A DNA stretch of 10,226 nucleotides from Planctomycetota bacterium (GTDB lineage: Bacteria > Planctomycetota > Brocadiia > Brocadiales > Bathyanammoxibiaceae). A program made the position numbers and the translations under genes. Location of the stretch: the NCBI GenBank assembly GCA_030623665.1, contig JAUXLO010000048.1, positions 1 to 10,226 on the forward strand, written 5' to 3'. Shown here piece after piece: positions 1 to 5,929 of this stretch. How positions within the stretch are numbered: position 1 is the first letter of the stretch; every line of letters starts with the position of its first letter. Below the pieces are notes generated by a model. The model searched no databases. It saw nothing but the letters and a program-made list of their open reading frames with translations, and had not been told where the DNA came from.

Positions 1-962
1 ACCTCCGGATTAACGACGTTCTTGGGTCTTTCATCCCTCAGGGCGGCGATGAGATCTTCTGCGGCCATGACGGCCATGTTGCGGCGGGTCTCGGTGGTGG
101 CGCTGCCGAGGTGTGGGGCAAGTACCACGTTATCCAGTTCTGTGAGTCCGGGCGCCAGTACGGGTTCTTCCTCATATACGTCCAGCCCCGCTCCTGGTAT
201 CTTTTTCTCCCTTAATGTCTCTACCAGTGCCTTTTCGTCTATCACTGGGCCGCGGGAGGTGTTTATGAGATAGGCGGTCTTCTTCATCAGCGAGAGTTCC
301 CTCTGCCCGATTAGATGATATGTCTCTTGCGTCAGGGGCACGTGCAGCGACACAAAATCACTCTCCCTGAGCAGGGTGTCGAGTTCCACCTTTTCGGCCA
401 GTAAGTTTTTCTCAAAGTCTTCCTTTCTGGAGCGGCTGAAATATAGTACCCGCATATCAAAACCCCTGGACATCCGCGCCATGGCCTGTCCGATCCTGCC
501 CGCGCCGACAATCCCGAGGGTCTTGCCGCTCACCCCTTCACCGAGCAGGAGCATGGGCTCCCACCCCCTGAACCCCTTCTTCCGCACCAGCCTGTCGGCC
601 TCTACCACCCGCCGGGAGACAGAGAATAAGAGGGCCCACGCCATCTCCGCCGTGGCCCCGGTGAGGACACCGGGGGTGTTGGTGACGATTATCCCCCTCC
701 TTGTGGCCTCCACAACGTCTATGTTGTCGTACCCTACTGCGTAATTAGCTATAACCCTCAAAGTATTTGCCGCATCCATCAATTCCTTATCTATCTGTTC
801 GGAGAGCAGACACAGGATGCCGTCCTTGCCCCGTACCTTATTGAGCAGCTCATCTCTTGAGATGGGACTGTCGTCGGCATAGACCTCAAGCCCGGGGAAG
901 GCCGCGCTCAAGATATCCAGCCCCTCCTGCGGTATCCTCCTTGTAACAAACACCTTGTGCAT
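1..962 (-). CDS. gyaR: GyaR-type D-2-hydroxyacid dehydrogenase (glyoxylate/hydroxypyruvate reductase), 3' end off window
   Basis: Cytoplasmic NAD(P)H-dependent oxidoreductase that interconverts 2-keto acids such as glyoxylate or hydroxypyruvate with D-2-hydroxy acids; the exact substrate cannot be read from sequence. The visible 320 codons begin MHKVFVTRRIPQEGLDIL and carry the conserved NYAVGYDNIDV block (73-83), TNTPGVLT (94-101), the nucleotide-binding GAGRIG (153-158) and the catalytic triad typical of the family: Arg237 in NTSRGP, Glu266 in DVYEEEP and His284 in APHLGSAT. The family is usually about 320-335 residues, so only a short tail lies beyond the left edge. The ATG at 962 has a GGAGG eight bases upstream, which fixes the start. 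It is transcribed away from a long gene-poor stretch and has a candidate promoter at 1121-1149. Close alternatives are phosphoglycerate dehydrogenase or hydroxypyruvate reductase, but the NYAVGYDNID and LINTSRGP context fits GyaR best. Confidence 0.88.
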   Translation of the reverse strand, partial: MHKVFVTRRIPQEGLDILSAAFPGLEVYADDSPISRDELLNKVRGKDGILCLLSEQIDKELMDAANTLRVIANYAVGYDNIDVVEATRRGIIVTNTPGVLTGATAEMAWALLFSVSRRVVEADRLVRKKGFRGWEPMLLLGEGVSGKTLGIVGAGRIGQAMARMSRGFDMRVLYFSRSRKEDFEKNLLAEKVELDTLLRESDFVSLHVPLTQETYHLIGQRELSLMKKTAYLINTSRGPVIDEKALVETLREKKIPGAGLDVYEEEPVLAPGLTELDNVVLAPHLGSATTETRRNMAVMAAEDLIAALRDERPKNVVNPE

Positions 963-1010
963 GATTAATGCCTCCAGACCCCTGAGAAATTATGCCTTAT
1001 GGAGTCCAGC

Positions 1011-1023
1011 CCGCCTGAGGCGG
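1011..1023. repeat. GC-rich palindrome CCGCC-TGA-GGCGG
   Basis: A perfect 5-bp inverted repeat around TGA, extendable outward to CAGC (1007-1010) and GCTG (1027-1030) with a three-base bulge. Its core GCCTGAGGC (1013-1021) recurs exactly at 1202-1210, so two copies bracket about 190 bases that contain the dispersed repeat at 1055-1080. The palindrome itself is visible; that the two copies mark the ends of an inserted segment is inference. Confidence 0.5.
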
Positions 1024-1054
1024 ATTGCTGGGGAAGAATCTGGAACAAAATAAG

Positions 1055-1080
1055 AGATTCTTCGCTTCGCTCAGAATGAC
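1055..1080 (-). repeat. Dispersed intergenic repeat, copy 1 ('SEAKNL' type)
   Basis: On the minus strand this reads GTCATTCTGAGCGAA then GCGAAGAATCT. The same unit with one G-to-A change occurs on the plus strand at 4384-4410. Read in frame it gives the peptide string ILSEAKNL, a familiar artefact of this repeat family in bacterial genomes rather than a protein. It lies in the predicted untranslated leader of the 2-hydroxyacid dehydrogenase gene. Confidence 0.7.
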
Positions 1081-1120
1081 ACCTGGGCTATTTTGCAGAG
1101 GTCTCCATATATTAACCAGA

Positions 1121-1149
1121 GGTATAGCAGGGTGCAAGACAGGTGTAAA
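1121..1149 (-). promoter_or_regulatory. Candidate sigma-70 promoter for the 2-hydroxyacid dehydrogenase
   Basis: On the minus strand, TTTACA (1144-1149) is separated by 17 bases from TATACC (1121-1126). That gives 5/6 and 4/6 matches to the -35 and -10 consensus. The transcript would start near 1114 and have a leader of about 150 bases carrying the dispersed repeat. A second, weaker overlapping pair (TTGCAC-17-TAATAT) sits slightly downstream. Prediction by eye only. Confidence 0.35.
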
Positions 1150-1153
1150 GTTT

Positions 1154-1182
1154 TTGCCTCGATTGATGGTAGGTAGTATAAT
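1154..1182 (+). promoter_or_regulatory. Candidate plus-strand promoter facing the orphan reading frame
   Basis: TTGCCT (1154-1159), 17 bases, then a perfect TATAAT (1177-1182). A transcript would begin near 1189 and run into the plus-strand frame at 1208-1390. It overlaps the upstream edge of the minus-strand promoter region. The -35 is only 4/6, so chance is possible. Confidence 0.3.
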
Positions 1183-1207
1183 AATCGCTAAAGCACTTTT
1201 TGCCTGA

Positions 1208-1390
1208 GGCAGTCTCTCCGGTATCTCAACCGAACAGGGTGACAATCAGGCACTCACGCAGCTTGACCTGATGCGGGCCTATGCGGGGGGTATAGGCGGA
1301 CTAATCGGGATGTTCTCGCGAGAGGGCATGGATAAGCTTCAGGAGGTCTCTGAGACGTTGTTTGGCAGGGGTGAAAGGGGTAAATACTAA
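1208..1390 (+). pseudogene. Orphan C-terminal reading frame, probable gene remnant
   Basis: An open frame of 60 codons ending TAA at 1388-1390, with protein-like codon choice and composition. It contains DLMRAYAGGIGGLIGMFSRE and ends DKLQEVSETLFGRGERGKY, a small glycine-rich stretch followed by an amphipathic helix. There is no start codon until an internal ATG at 1271, and that ATG has no ribosome binding site. The frame is opened by a TGA at 1205-1207 that lies exactly inside the GCCTGAGGC palindrome at 1202-1210. This looks like the tail of a gene whose front was removed or displaced at that repeat. I do not recognise the family. It could instead be a 39-residue small protein starting at 1271, or a chance ORF. 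The stretch from here to 1470 shows nothing else that I can support. Confidence 0.35.
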
Positions 1391-1470
1391 TACCGGGTAA
1401 AGGCTCAAGAAGGACTATTGGTACTTAACGGGTCGTGTAAAGAGGGGCTTACGGGTTGGGGGGTCGTTGA

Positions 1471-1602
1471 TTACATTGGCCGGCGCTTTGCCGTTCGGCT
1501 CCTTCCACGACAGGGCTTACGGCCCTTGTTAGCCTTGACCCTCCTGCGCCATTTGAGGATGTCTCTTTTTGGATCCTTTGCCATTAGGTTGAGGCTGTTC
1601 AT
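1471..1602 (-). CDS. Small very basic hypothetical protein (43 aa), overlapping the tatA stop
   Basis: The ATG at 1602-1600 shares four bases (ATGA) with the tatA stop codon, the usual arrangement of translationally coupled genes, and the frame ends in TAA at 1471-1473. The product has 7 Lys and 10 Arg against 2 Asp, so about 40% of residues are basic. It has a short helix-like KDPKRDILKWRRR segment (9-21) and a Gly/Arg-rich tail (27-43) with one Cys. It has no membrane segment or signal peptide. The composition suggests nucleic-acid, ribosome or acidic-lipid contact, but I recognise no family and it does not match bL34, bL36 or bS21 as I know them. The ATG for Met7 (MAKDPKRD) is an alternative start. 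Part of it contains a weak inverted repeat (1511-1528). A chance ORF in a GC-rich tail remains possible. Confidence 0.45.
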   Translation of the reverse strand: MNSLNLMAKDPKRDILKWRRRVKANKGRKPCRGRSRTAKRRPM

Positions 1603-1814
1603 CCTTTCTTGTTCTTAGTCTCTTCCTCTAGTTTCTTCTTGGCTTCTTCCGTGGAGGCCTTATCTACGTCTTCTTCTATACCCCTTACGCCCTTCTTGAA
1701 CTCTACGATGCCCTTGCCCAGGGACCTCATAACGTCAGGAAGCCGCTTCCCGAAGATAAGAAGTGCCACTATAAGGATAACTAACCACTCCCAACCGCCT
1801 GGCATGCCGAACAT
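1599..1814 (-). CDS. tatA: Sec-independent protein translocase subunit TatA/TatE
   Basis: Pore-forming subunit of the twin-arginine translocase, which moves folded proteins with RR signal peptides across the inner membrane. At 71 residues it has the standard layout: a short N-terminal stretch, one membrane helix (about 8-22, WEWLVILIVALLIFG), the FGKRLPDV hinge (21-28), an amphipathic helix (about 29-46) and a charged Lys/Glu-rich cytoplasmic tail. Lack of the longer TatB-type tail favours TatA. The start at 1814 has GGGAGG nine bases upstream. A strong candidate promoter lies at 1915-1942, so it is probably transcribed on its own rather than only by read-through from rluD, 180 bases upstream. 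No tatC is in the window. Its stop overlaps the start of a 43-residue basic ORF. The RLPDVMRSLGKG core resembles planctomycete TatA proteins as I recall them. Confidence 0.93.
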   Translation of the reverse strand: MFGMPGGWEWLVILIVALLIFGKRLPDVMRSLGKGIVEFKKGVRGIEEDVDKASTEEAKKKLEEETKNKKG

Positions 1815-1914
1815 GGGGAAAATCCTCCCAAGACCTATGAGGCTCTATACTTAGAACCTCTGGGGCGTTAACAGATGTTACCCCGACACCTTGATACTTG
1901 AAACTAAACTACTT

Positions 1915-1942
1915 ATTCTAACTTCTGTAGAAATAATGTCAA
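1915..1942 (-). promoter_or_regulatory. Sigma-70-like promoter for tatA
   Basis: On the minus strand, a perfect TTGACA (1937-1942), 16 bases, then TAGAAT (1915-1920, 5/6). The predicted start near 1908 gives tatA a leader of about 95 bases. It lies in the 180-base gap between rluD and tatA. This is the best promoter match in the window. Confidence 0.65.
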
Positions 1943-1994
1943 CTTCTTTTATTCGGTCCCGAAAACAGATAAATTCCCTTTCGCACCAAAAAAC

Positions 1995-3011
1995 CTATCT
2001 TTTTGTCTTCTTTATGGTTCCACGCTCACGGAGGAGTTCCAGCACGGTCTTTATGTCCTTTGGAAGGTCGGCCTGGAAGGAGACCTTCTTTTTCAGTTCC
2101 GGATGGTAGAATTCGAGCCTGTAGGCGTGTAGGGCCTGCCTGTCCAATACCGGCTGCTCTTCGGGTTTCGGCGCTTCCCTAAATATCTCAGACCTGTACA
2201 GGCAGTCACGCCTGCTATAATCTGCGTCTGCAACGACAGGGTGGCCTATGGCCTTCAGATGGACCCGTATCTGATGGGTACGGCCGCTCTTGGGCATGAC
2301 CTTTACGAGTGTAAAGTCTCCAAAGCGCTCTACTACCTCGTAGATAGTTGAGGCGTCCTTGCCCTCGTCGTGCCTGACGGCCATCTTGAGCCGGTTGACG
2401 GCGTGCCGGCCTATGGGCAGTTCTATAAGGTCCGAATCCAGTTCTACGTCACCCACTACCAGCGCAAGATATTCCTTGTTTACCGTACGCTCCATAAACT
2501 GTCTGGCAATATCGTTGTGGATTGAATTACTCTTTATTACCAGTATGACACCGCTTGTATCCCTATCGAGACGGTGGACTATTCCTGGTTTCATGGGTCC
2601 GCCGGCGGAAGAGAGCTTTTGCACGTGAAAGGCAAGGGCGTTTACGAGCGTGCCGCTCATGTTGCCGGGGGCGGGGTGAACAACCATATCAGGCGGCTTA
2701 TTAACCACCATGAGATAATCGTCTTCGTAGATAACGTCGAGCGGGATGTCTTCCGGGCATACCTTCTCTTCTTTTAGGGCAGGTAGTTCCAGTGTAATCG
2801 TGTCTCTATATTTTATTACGTAGCTGCTCTTAGCAGGCTGTCCGCCTATTTTGACAGACCCTTCCTTTATGAGTCTCTGAAGAAATGAGCGGGAGTACTG
2901 CGGGAACCGTGCGGCAAGGTATTTGTCCAGCCGCCTGCCTAGGTAGACCTTTCTCTTGACGATAAACTCGAAGACCTTGTTTTCTATGGTTTCCTGGGTT
3001 TTCTGAGACAT
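1995..3011 (-). CDS. rluD: RluA/RluD-family 23S rRNA pseudouridine synthase
   Basis: Isomerises specific uridines of large-subunit rRNA to pseudouridine. E. coli RluD acts on helix 69 (U1911, U1915, U1917); the exact targets here are inferred. The 338 residues (E. coli RluD is 326) show an N-terminal S4 RNA-binding domain (about 23-80, with RLDKYLAARFP), the VVNKPPDMVVHPAPGN block (102-117), the catalytic motif HRLDRDTSG (146-154, nucleophile Asp149) and GRTHQIRVH (243-251). A basic tail ends the protein. The ATG at 3011 lies 12 bases after the stop of the TPR gene and has only a weak ribosome binding site, so coupling to upstream translation is likely. It is the last gene of the PHP-TPR-rluD operon. 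A short T run follows the stop codon but I see no convincing terminator stem. Confidence 0.93.
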   Translation of the reverse strand: MSQKTQETIENKVFEFIVKRKVYLGRRLDKYLAARFPQYSRSFLQRLIKEGSVKIGGQPAKSSYVIKYRDTITLELPALKEEKVCPEDIPLDVIYEDDYLMVVNKPPDMVVHPAPGNMSGTLVNALAFHVQKLSSAGGPMKPGIVHRLDRDTSGVILVIKSNSIHNDIARQFMERTVNKEYLALVVGDVELDSDLIELPIGRHAVNRLKMAVRHDEGKDASTIYEVVERFGDFTLVKVMPKSGRTHQIRVHLKAIGHPVVADADYSRRDCLYRSEIFREAPKPEEQPVLDRQALHAYRLEFYHPELKKKVSFQADLPKDIKTVLELLRERGTIKKTKR

Positions 3012-3023
3012 GATTCTTGTGCA

Positions 3024-3686
3024 TTATCGGATGTTGTCTAGGCGGTATTGGGCAAGCTTGGCATACTGGCTTTCGGGTGCAAGCTTTACGGCCTCTTCGT
3101 AGGTCTTTATGGCCTCTTCCTTACGGCCCATCTTTTCGTAGCACCTGCCAACGTCCCATTTCTCCTGGACCAAAAGGACAGGGTCGTCTGCCGGTGCATT
3201 ACCCTGGAGATACATTATAGCTGCGTCCAGATGGCCATTCTCCTCGTTGGCATAGCCAATGGACTGCCTGACAAAGGGGATCAGGGGATGATTACCGTAA
3301 CCGTCCAAGAACTGCTTATATGTCTGGATAGCATCGGTATATTTCTTTGCATTGTACTGTGCGTTCCCAAGCTCAAACAGTATCCAGGGTTTGGTCTTCT
3401 TCGGTGCAAGGCCCTCTTCTAGCATTAACTGGTATTGTTCAATGGCCATGGTGAAGGTCCTTTCCTGGGTTTTTTCGTCCTGGAACCGGGCGATACTTGT
3501 GTCAAGTGACAGTGTGCCGATCTTGGACCAAACGGCCTCATACTCATTTGTCCGTTTATTGACATAGTGTGCGGTGGCTCCGGTAAGGCCCGAAACGATT
3601 ACAACCGTCAGCGCAACGGTAATCTTGTGTTCAAGTATCCAGTCCAGGGCGTTCTGCCCCGCCTCTATCATCTCTTCAGGCATCAT
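3024..3686 (-). CDS. Membrane-anchored tetratricopeptide repeat protein
   Basis: A 220-residue protein with a short cytoplasmic N-terminus, one membrane-spanning or anchoring segment (about 22-39, ITVALTVVIVSGLTGATA) and a soluble C-terminal part. That part contains at least two clear TPR units: about 101-134 (LFELGNAQYNAKKYTDAIQTY) and 174-207 (WDVGRCYEKMGRKEEAIKTY), with degenerate repeats between. The layout resembles YfgM-like proteins (TPR_21 family), which in E. coli associate with the Sec translocon and periplasmic chaperones; that role is inference only. Its start codon overlaps the stop of the PHP gene by four bases (ATGA), so translation is coupled. A second ATG directly follows and could be the real start. 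rluD begins 12 bases after its stop. The repeats would serve as a protein-binding scaffold; no partner can be named. Confidence 0.82.
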   Translation of the reverse strand: MMPEEMIEAGQNALDWILEHKITVALTVVIVSGLTGATAHYVNKRTNEYEAVWSKIGTLSLDTSIARFQDEKTQERTFTMAIEQYQLMLEEGLAPKKTKPWILFELGNAQYNAKKYTDAIQTYKQFLDGYGNHPLIPFVRQSIGYANEENGHLDAAIMYLQGNAPADDPVLLVQEKWDVGRCYEKMGRKEEAIKTYEEAVKLAPESQYAKLAQYRLDNIR

Positions 3687-4345
3687 CTTCTCAGGGACTC
3701 CTTTTCGGCGTGAAATAAGCCCTCCGTGTCCTTAAATAATTCCTGTACCTCGTTGGGCCCAAGCCCGGCCCCCATTGCCACCTTCTCTGCCTCTGTCCTG
3801 TCCAGCAGGTCACCCGGTGCGTGGGTATCGGAACCAAAGACAAGGACGGCACCGGTCTCTCTGGCAACCTTTGCAACGTGGCCGTTGGTTAATGAGTGGC
3901 CCTTTCGGGATGATATTTCAAGTCTCACTCCCAGCCTGGCCGCAAGAGCGGCATCCTTCTCACTTATCAGCCCTGGATGGGTGAGTATGTCGGCCCCGGA
4001 TTCAATACCCGCATGGTTAGTGCCGGGCAGGACAGGTTCCACAATGGTCTCGCCGTGTACCAGCACCAGCTCCGCACCAAGCTCCCTGGCACGTACCACA
4101 AGGCCCGGCAGCTCGGAGGGCACTATATGCGTAAGCTCCGCGCCCGGCTTTACTACCAAATTCATGACAGCGCTCAACTGTCTGGACACGTCGGCAAGCC
4201 GGGGAACCACAAAGTCAATATTGGAGGCGTCAACGTGGTCGGAGATTACCAGGCCCTTTAGGCCCAACTCCTCCGCCCTGCGCGCCAGCTCCGAAGGCAG
4301 TAACTCTCCGTCAGATAGTATGCTGTGGGAATGCAAGTCATACAT
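3683..4345 (-). CDS. PHP-domain metal-dependent phosphoesterase (histidinol-phosphatase-like)
   Basis: A compact 220-residue PHP-domain protein. The full set of candidate metal ligands is visible: HSH (His5, His7), Asp12, His37 in SDHVD, Glu70 in GAELTH, His97 in VHGE, His123 in THPG, and Asp173 and His175 in GSDTHAPGD. PHP enzymes bind two or three divalent metals and hydrolyse phosphate esters. Related small proteins are often labelled histidinol-phosphatase domain proteins, but this one lacks the H-x-H-x-P-x-C-P-H-G opening of classical HisK, so the substrate is open. It heads a three-gene minus-strand operon, overlapping the TPR gene by four bases, with a promoter at 4432-4460 and a leader of about 80 bases containing a repeat hairpin. 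The ATG at 4345 gives MYDLHSHS, the expected family start, although the ribosome binding site is weak. Confidence 0.85.
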   Translation of the reverse strand: MYDLHSHSILSDGELLPSELARRAEELGLKGLVISDHVDASNIDFVVPRLADVSRQLSAVMNLVVKPGAELTHIVPSELPGLVVRARELGAELVLVHGETIVEPVLPGTNHAGIESGADILTHPGLISEKDAALAARLGVRLEISSRKGHSLTNGHVAKVARETGAVLVFGSDTHAPGDLLDRTEAEKVAMGAGLGPNEVQELFKDTEGLFHAEKESLRR

Positions 4346-4380
4346 AATGGTTTATATCCACGAATAATCCTTGAATAACC

Positions 4381-4413
4381 TATGTCATTCTGAGCGAAAC
4401 GAAGAATGACATA
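4381..4413 (+). repeat. Dispersed intergenic repeat, copy 2, with perfect 10-bp inverted arms
   Basis: TATGTCATTC (4381-4390) and GAATGACATA (4404-4413) are perfect inverted arms around a 13-base loop. The core GTCATTCTGAGCGAA plus CGAAGAAT matches the minus-strand copy at 1055-1080 apart from one base. It falls in the predicted leader of the PHP-TPR-rluD operon, so it would be transcribed as a hairpin just upstream of the start codon. Confidence 0.75.
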
Positions 4414-4431
4414 TGGTAGCAGAACGAATAA

Positions 4432-4460
4432 ATTATATAAGACCTTTTATCCGCCCGCAA
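4432..4460 (-). promoter_or_regulatory. Sigma-70-like promoter for the PHP-TPR-rluD operon
   Basis: On the minus strand, TTGCGG (4455-4460), 17 bases, then a perfect TATAAT (4432-4437). The start would be near 4425, giving a leader of about 80 bases that contains the repeat hairpin at 4381-4413. The -35 is weak (3/6), but the -10 and the spacing are ideal. Confidence 0.5.
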
Positions 4461-4481
4461 GATAAATCATTCTAGTGTCGC

Positions 4482-4541
4482 ATGTTATGTGATAGTGACA
4501 GGGGCAGGGGCATTCCCCCTGCGGCAACCCTCACGTAACAT
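4482..4541. other. Nested palindrome upstream of hutI
   Basis: Outer arms ATGTTATGTGA (4482-4492) and TCACGTAACAT (4531-4541) pair over 11 positions with a single G-T wobble. Inside them is a perfect 7-bp stem, GCAGGGG (4504-4510) with CCCCTGC (4516-4522), around a CATTC loop. It lies between the PHP-operon promoter and the hutI promoter and would not be in the hutI transcript if the promoter at 4581-4609 is used. It may be a regulator-binding site, a repeat element or a terminator-like structure; it has no following T run on the plus strand. Confidence 0.5.
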
Positions 4542-4580
4542 CTACCGTCAAGGGAGGGATAAAGAAATCAGATGTAATGT

Positions 4581-4609
4581 TTGCAAGGGTCTTAATATTC
4601 CTCTAAAAT
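4581..4609 (+). promoter_or_regulatory. Promoter of hutI, positioned for a leaderless mRNA
   Basis: TTGCAA (4581-4586), 17 bases, then TAAAAT (4604-4609, 5/6). The A of the hutI ATG at 4616 is exactly seven bases past the -10, the usual distance to a transcription start. There is no Shine-Dalgarno sequence before the ATG. Together these point to a transcript beginning at or next to the start codon. Confidence 0.5.
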
Positions 4610-4615
4610 CCTGGC

Positions 4616-5920
4616 ATGGTTGACCCTGCCGATATAGTCCTTGTGAATGCGAGTGAAGTGCTCACACTTGGTGGAGACTCAGGTGCACCCGGGGCGGGCA
4701 CACCCAGGAGCGGCCCTCAACTGGATGAGCTGGGTGTTATCCATAACGGTTCACTGGCCATCAAGGACGGTTGTTTGGTGGACATAGGGCCCAGCAAGGA
4801 GGTAGACAAGAGGTATGTTACGGATGCCTTGGAGAGGATCGATGTCAGCGGGAAGGTGGTCATGCCCGGCTTCGTTGACCCGCATACACATGCCGTATTC
4901 GGTGGCTCGAGGGTAGAAGAGTTTGAGCTCAGGCTTAAGGGCAAGAGTTATCTGGACATCTTAAAAGAGGGCGGGGGTATACTCGATACGGTCAGGGCCA
5001 CCCGCAGGCTGTCAATAGAAGACCTTATGAGCGCGAGCGAACAGCATCTCGATAATATGCTCCTTCACGGTACTACTACGGTAGAGGTAAAGAGCGGTTA
5101 CGGGCTTAGTCTCGATGAAGAGCTAAAGATCCTTGAGGCCATAAGACGCCTTGACGAAAGACATCCGCTTGATATTGTTCCCACGTTCCTGGGTGCCCAT
5201 GCAGTGCCGGAGGAATTTATTGGAAAGCATGACGGCCACGCTCAATATGTGGAGGAGGTTCTGGCCATGCTCCCCGTGGTGAAGGAAAGGGGTCGTGCAA
5301 GATTCTGTGACGTCTTCTGTGATGAGGGTGCATTCTCACTTGAGGACTCAAAAAAGATACTGGGCGAGGCAAAGAGCCTGGGCTTCGATATTAAACTCCA
5401 CGCATGCGAGTTCAAGGACCTGGGTGGGGCATTCCTGGCCGTCAAGCTCGGCGCCGTCTCGGTAGACCATCTGGACCATGTCAGCAAGGACGGCATCAAG
5501 GCCCTGGCCGAAGGTAAGGTAATGGGCGTGCTCTTGCCCGGCGTCCCGTTTTTTCTGGGACAAAAGAACGTGGTGCAGGCAGGACGGATGGTCGAGATGG
5601 GCCTGCCGATAGCCCTGGGGACGGACTTCAACCCCGGCTCCTGTCCTACCATAAGTATGCAGATGATAATATCGCTTGCATGTATGGAGATGGGTTTAAC
5701 GCCTGCGCAGGCGATCTGCGCCGCAACCATAAACGCCGCCCACGCCCTGGGCCTGGGGTGGGAGACAGGAAGCCTTGAGCTGGGCAAGAGGGCGGACGTG
5801 ATTGTGCTGGATATACCCAGCTATAAGCACCTCCCCTATCAGTTCGGCATAAACCACGTGGATATCGTGATAAAGGCTGGGAAGATAGTTGTCGAGGATA
5901 AAAGGATAGTAAGCACGTAA
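4616..5920 (+). CDS. hutI: Imidazolonepropionase (HutI)
   Basis: Cytoplasmic zinc amidohydrolase of histidine degradation; it hydrolyses 4-imidazolone-5-propanoate to N-formimino-L-glutamate, the third step after HutH and HutU. The 434 residues are slightly longer than the usual 405-420, through a Gly/Pro-rich insert at about 19-37. Visible landmarks are VMPGFVDPHTHAVFGGSR (82-99) with metal ligands His90 and His92, TTTVEVKSGYGL (153-164), FLGAHAVPEE (191-200), KLHACEF (260-266) with ligand His262 and catalytic Glu265, DHLDHVS (284-290) with His285, and LGTDFNPGS (334-342) with ligand Asp337. These match the HutI pattern well, so the enzyme should be active. It is the only large plus-strand gene here and no other hut gene is in the window. 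There is no ribosome binding site before the ATG, and the promoter at 4581-4609 suggests leaderless expression. Confidence 0.95.
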   Translation: MVDPADIVLVNASEVLTLGGDSGAPGAGTPRSGPQLDELGVIHNGSLAIKDGCLVDIGPSKEVDKRYVTDALERIDVSGKVVMPGFVDPHTHAVFGGSRVEEFELRLKGKSYLDILKEGGGILDTVRATRRLSIEDLMSASEQHLDNMLLHGTTTVEVKSGYGLSLDEELKILEAIRRLDERHPLDIVPTFLGAHAVPEEFIGKHDGHAQYVEEVLAMLPVVKERGRARFCDVFCDEGAFSLEDSKKILGEAKSLGFDIKLHACEFKDLGGAFLAVKLGAVSVDHLDHVSKDGIKALAEGKVMGVLLPGVPFFLGQKNVVQAGRMVEMGLPIALGTDFNPGSCPTISMQMIISLACMEMGLTPAQAICAATINAAHALGLGWETGSLELGKRADVIVLDIPSYKHLPYQFGINHVDIVIKAGKIVVEDKRIVST

Positions 5921-5929
5921 TGTTTCTCT

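Noticed and set aside
376..744. 122-codon plus-strand ORF
   Set aside because: It is antisense to the NAD-binding region of the 2-hydroxyacid dehydrogenase, and is Ser/Thr/Pro-rich shadow sequence.
997..1245. 82-codon minus-strand ORF containing VILSEAKNLLF
   Set aside because: It is a translation through the dispersed repeat and the GC palindrome; such SEAKNL peptides are recurrent artefacts, and it has no ribosome binding site.
3726..4367. 213-codon plus-strand ORF
   Set aside because: It is antisense to the PHP gene, whose metal-binding motifs are all intact, and its Ser/Pro-rich composition is typical of a shadow frame.
5242..5787. 181-codon minus-strand ORF
   Set aside because: It is antisense to the conserved core of hutI and shows no recognisable domain.
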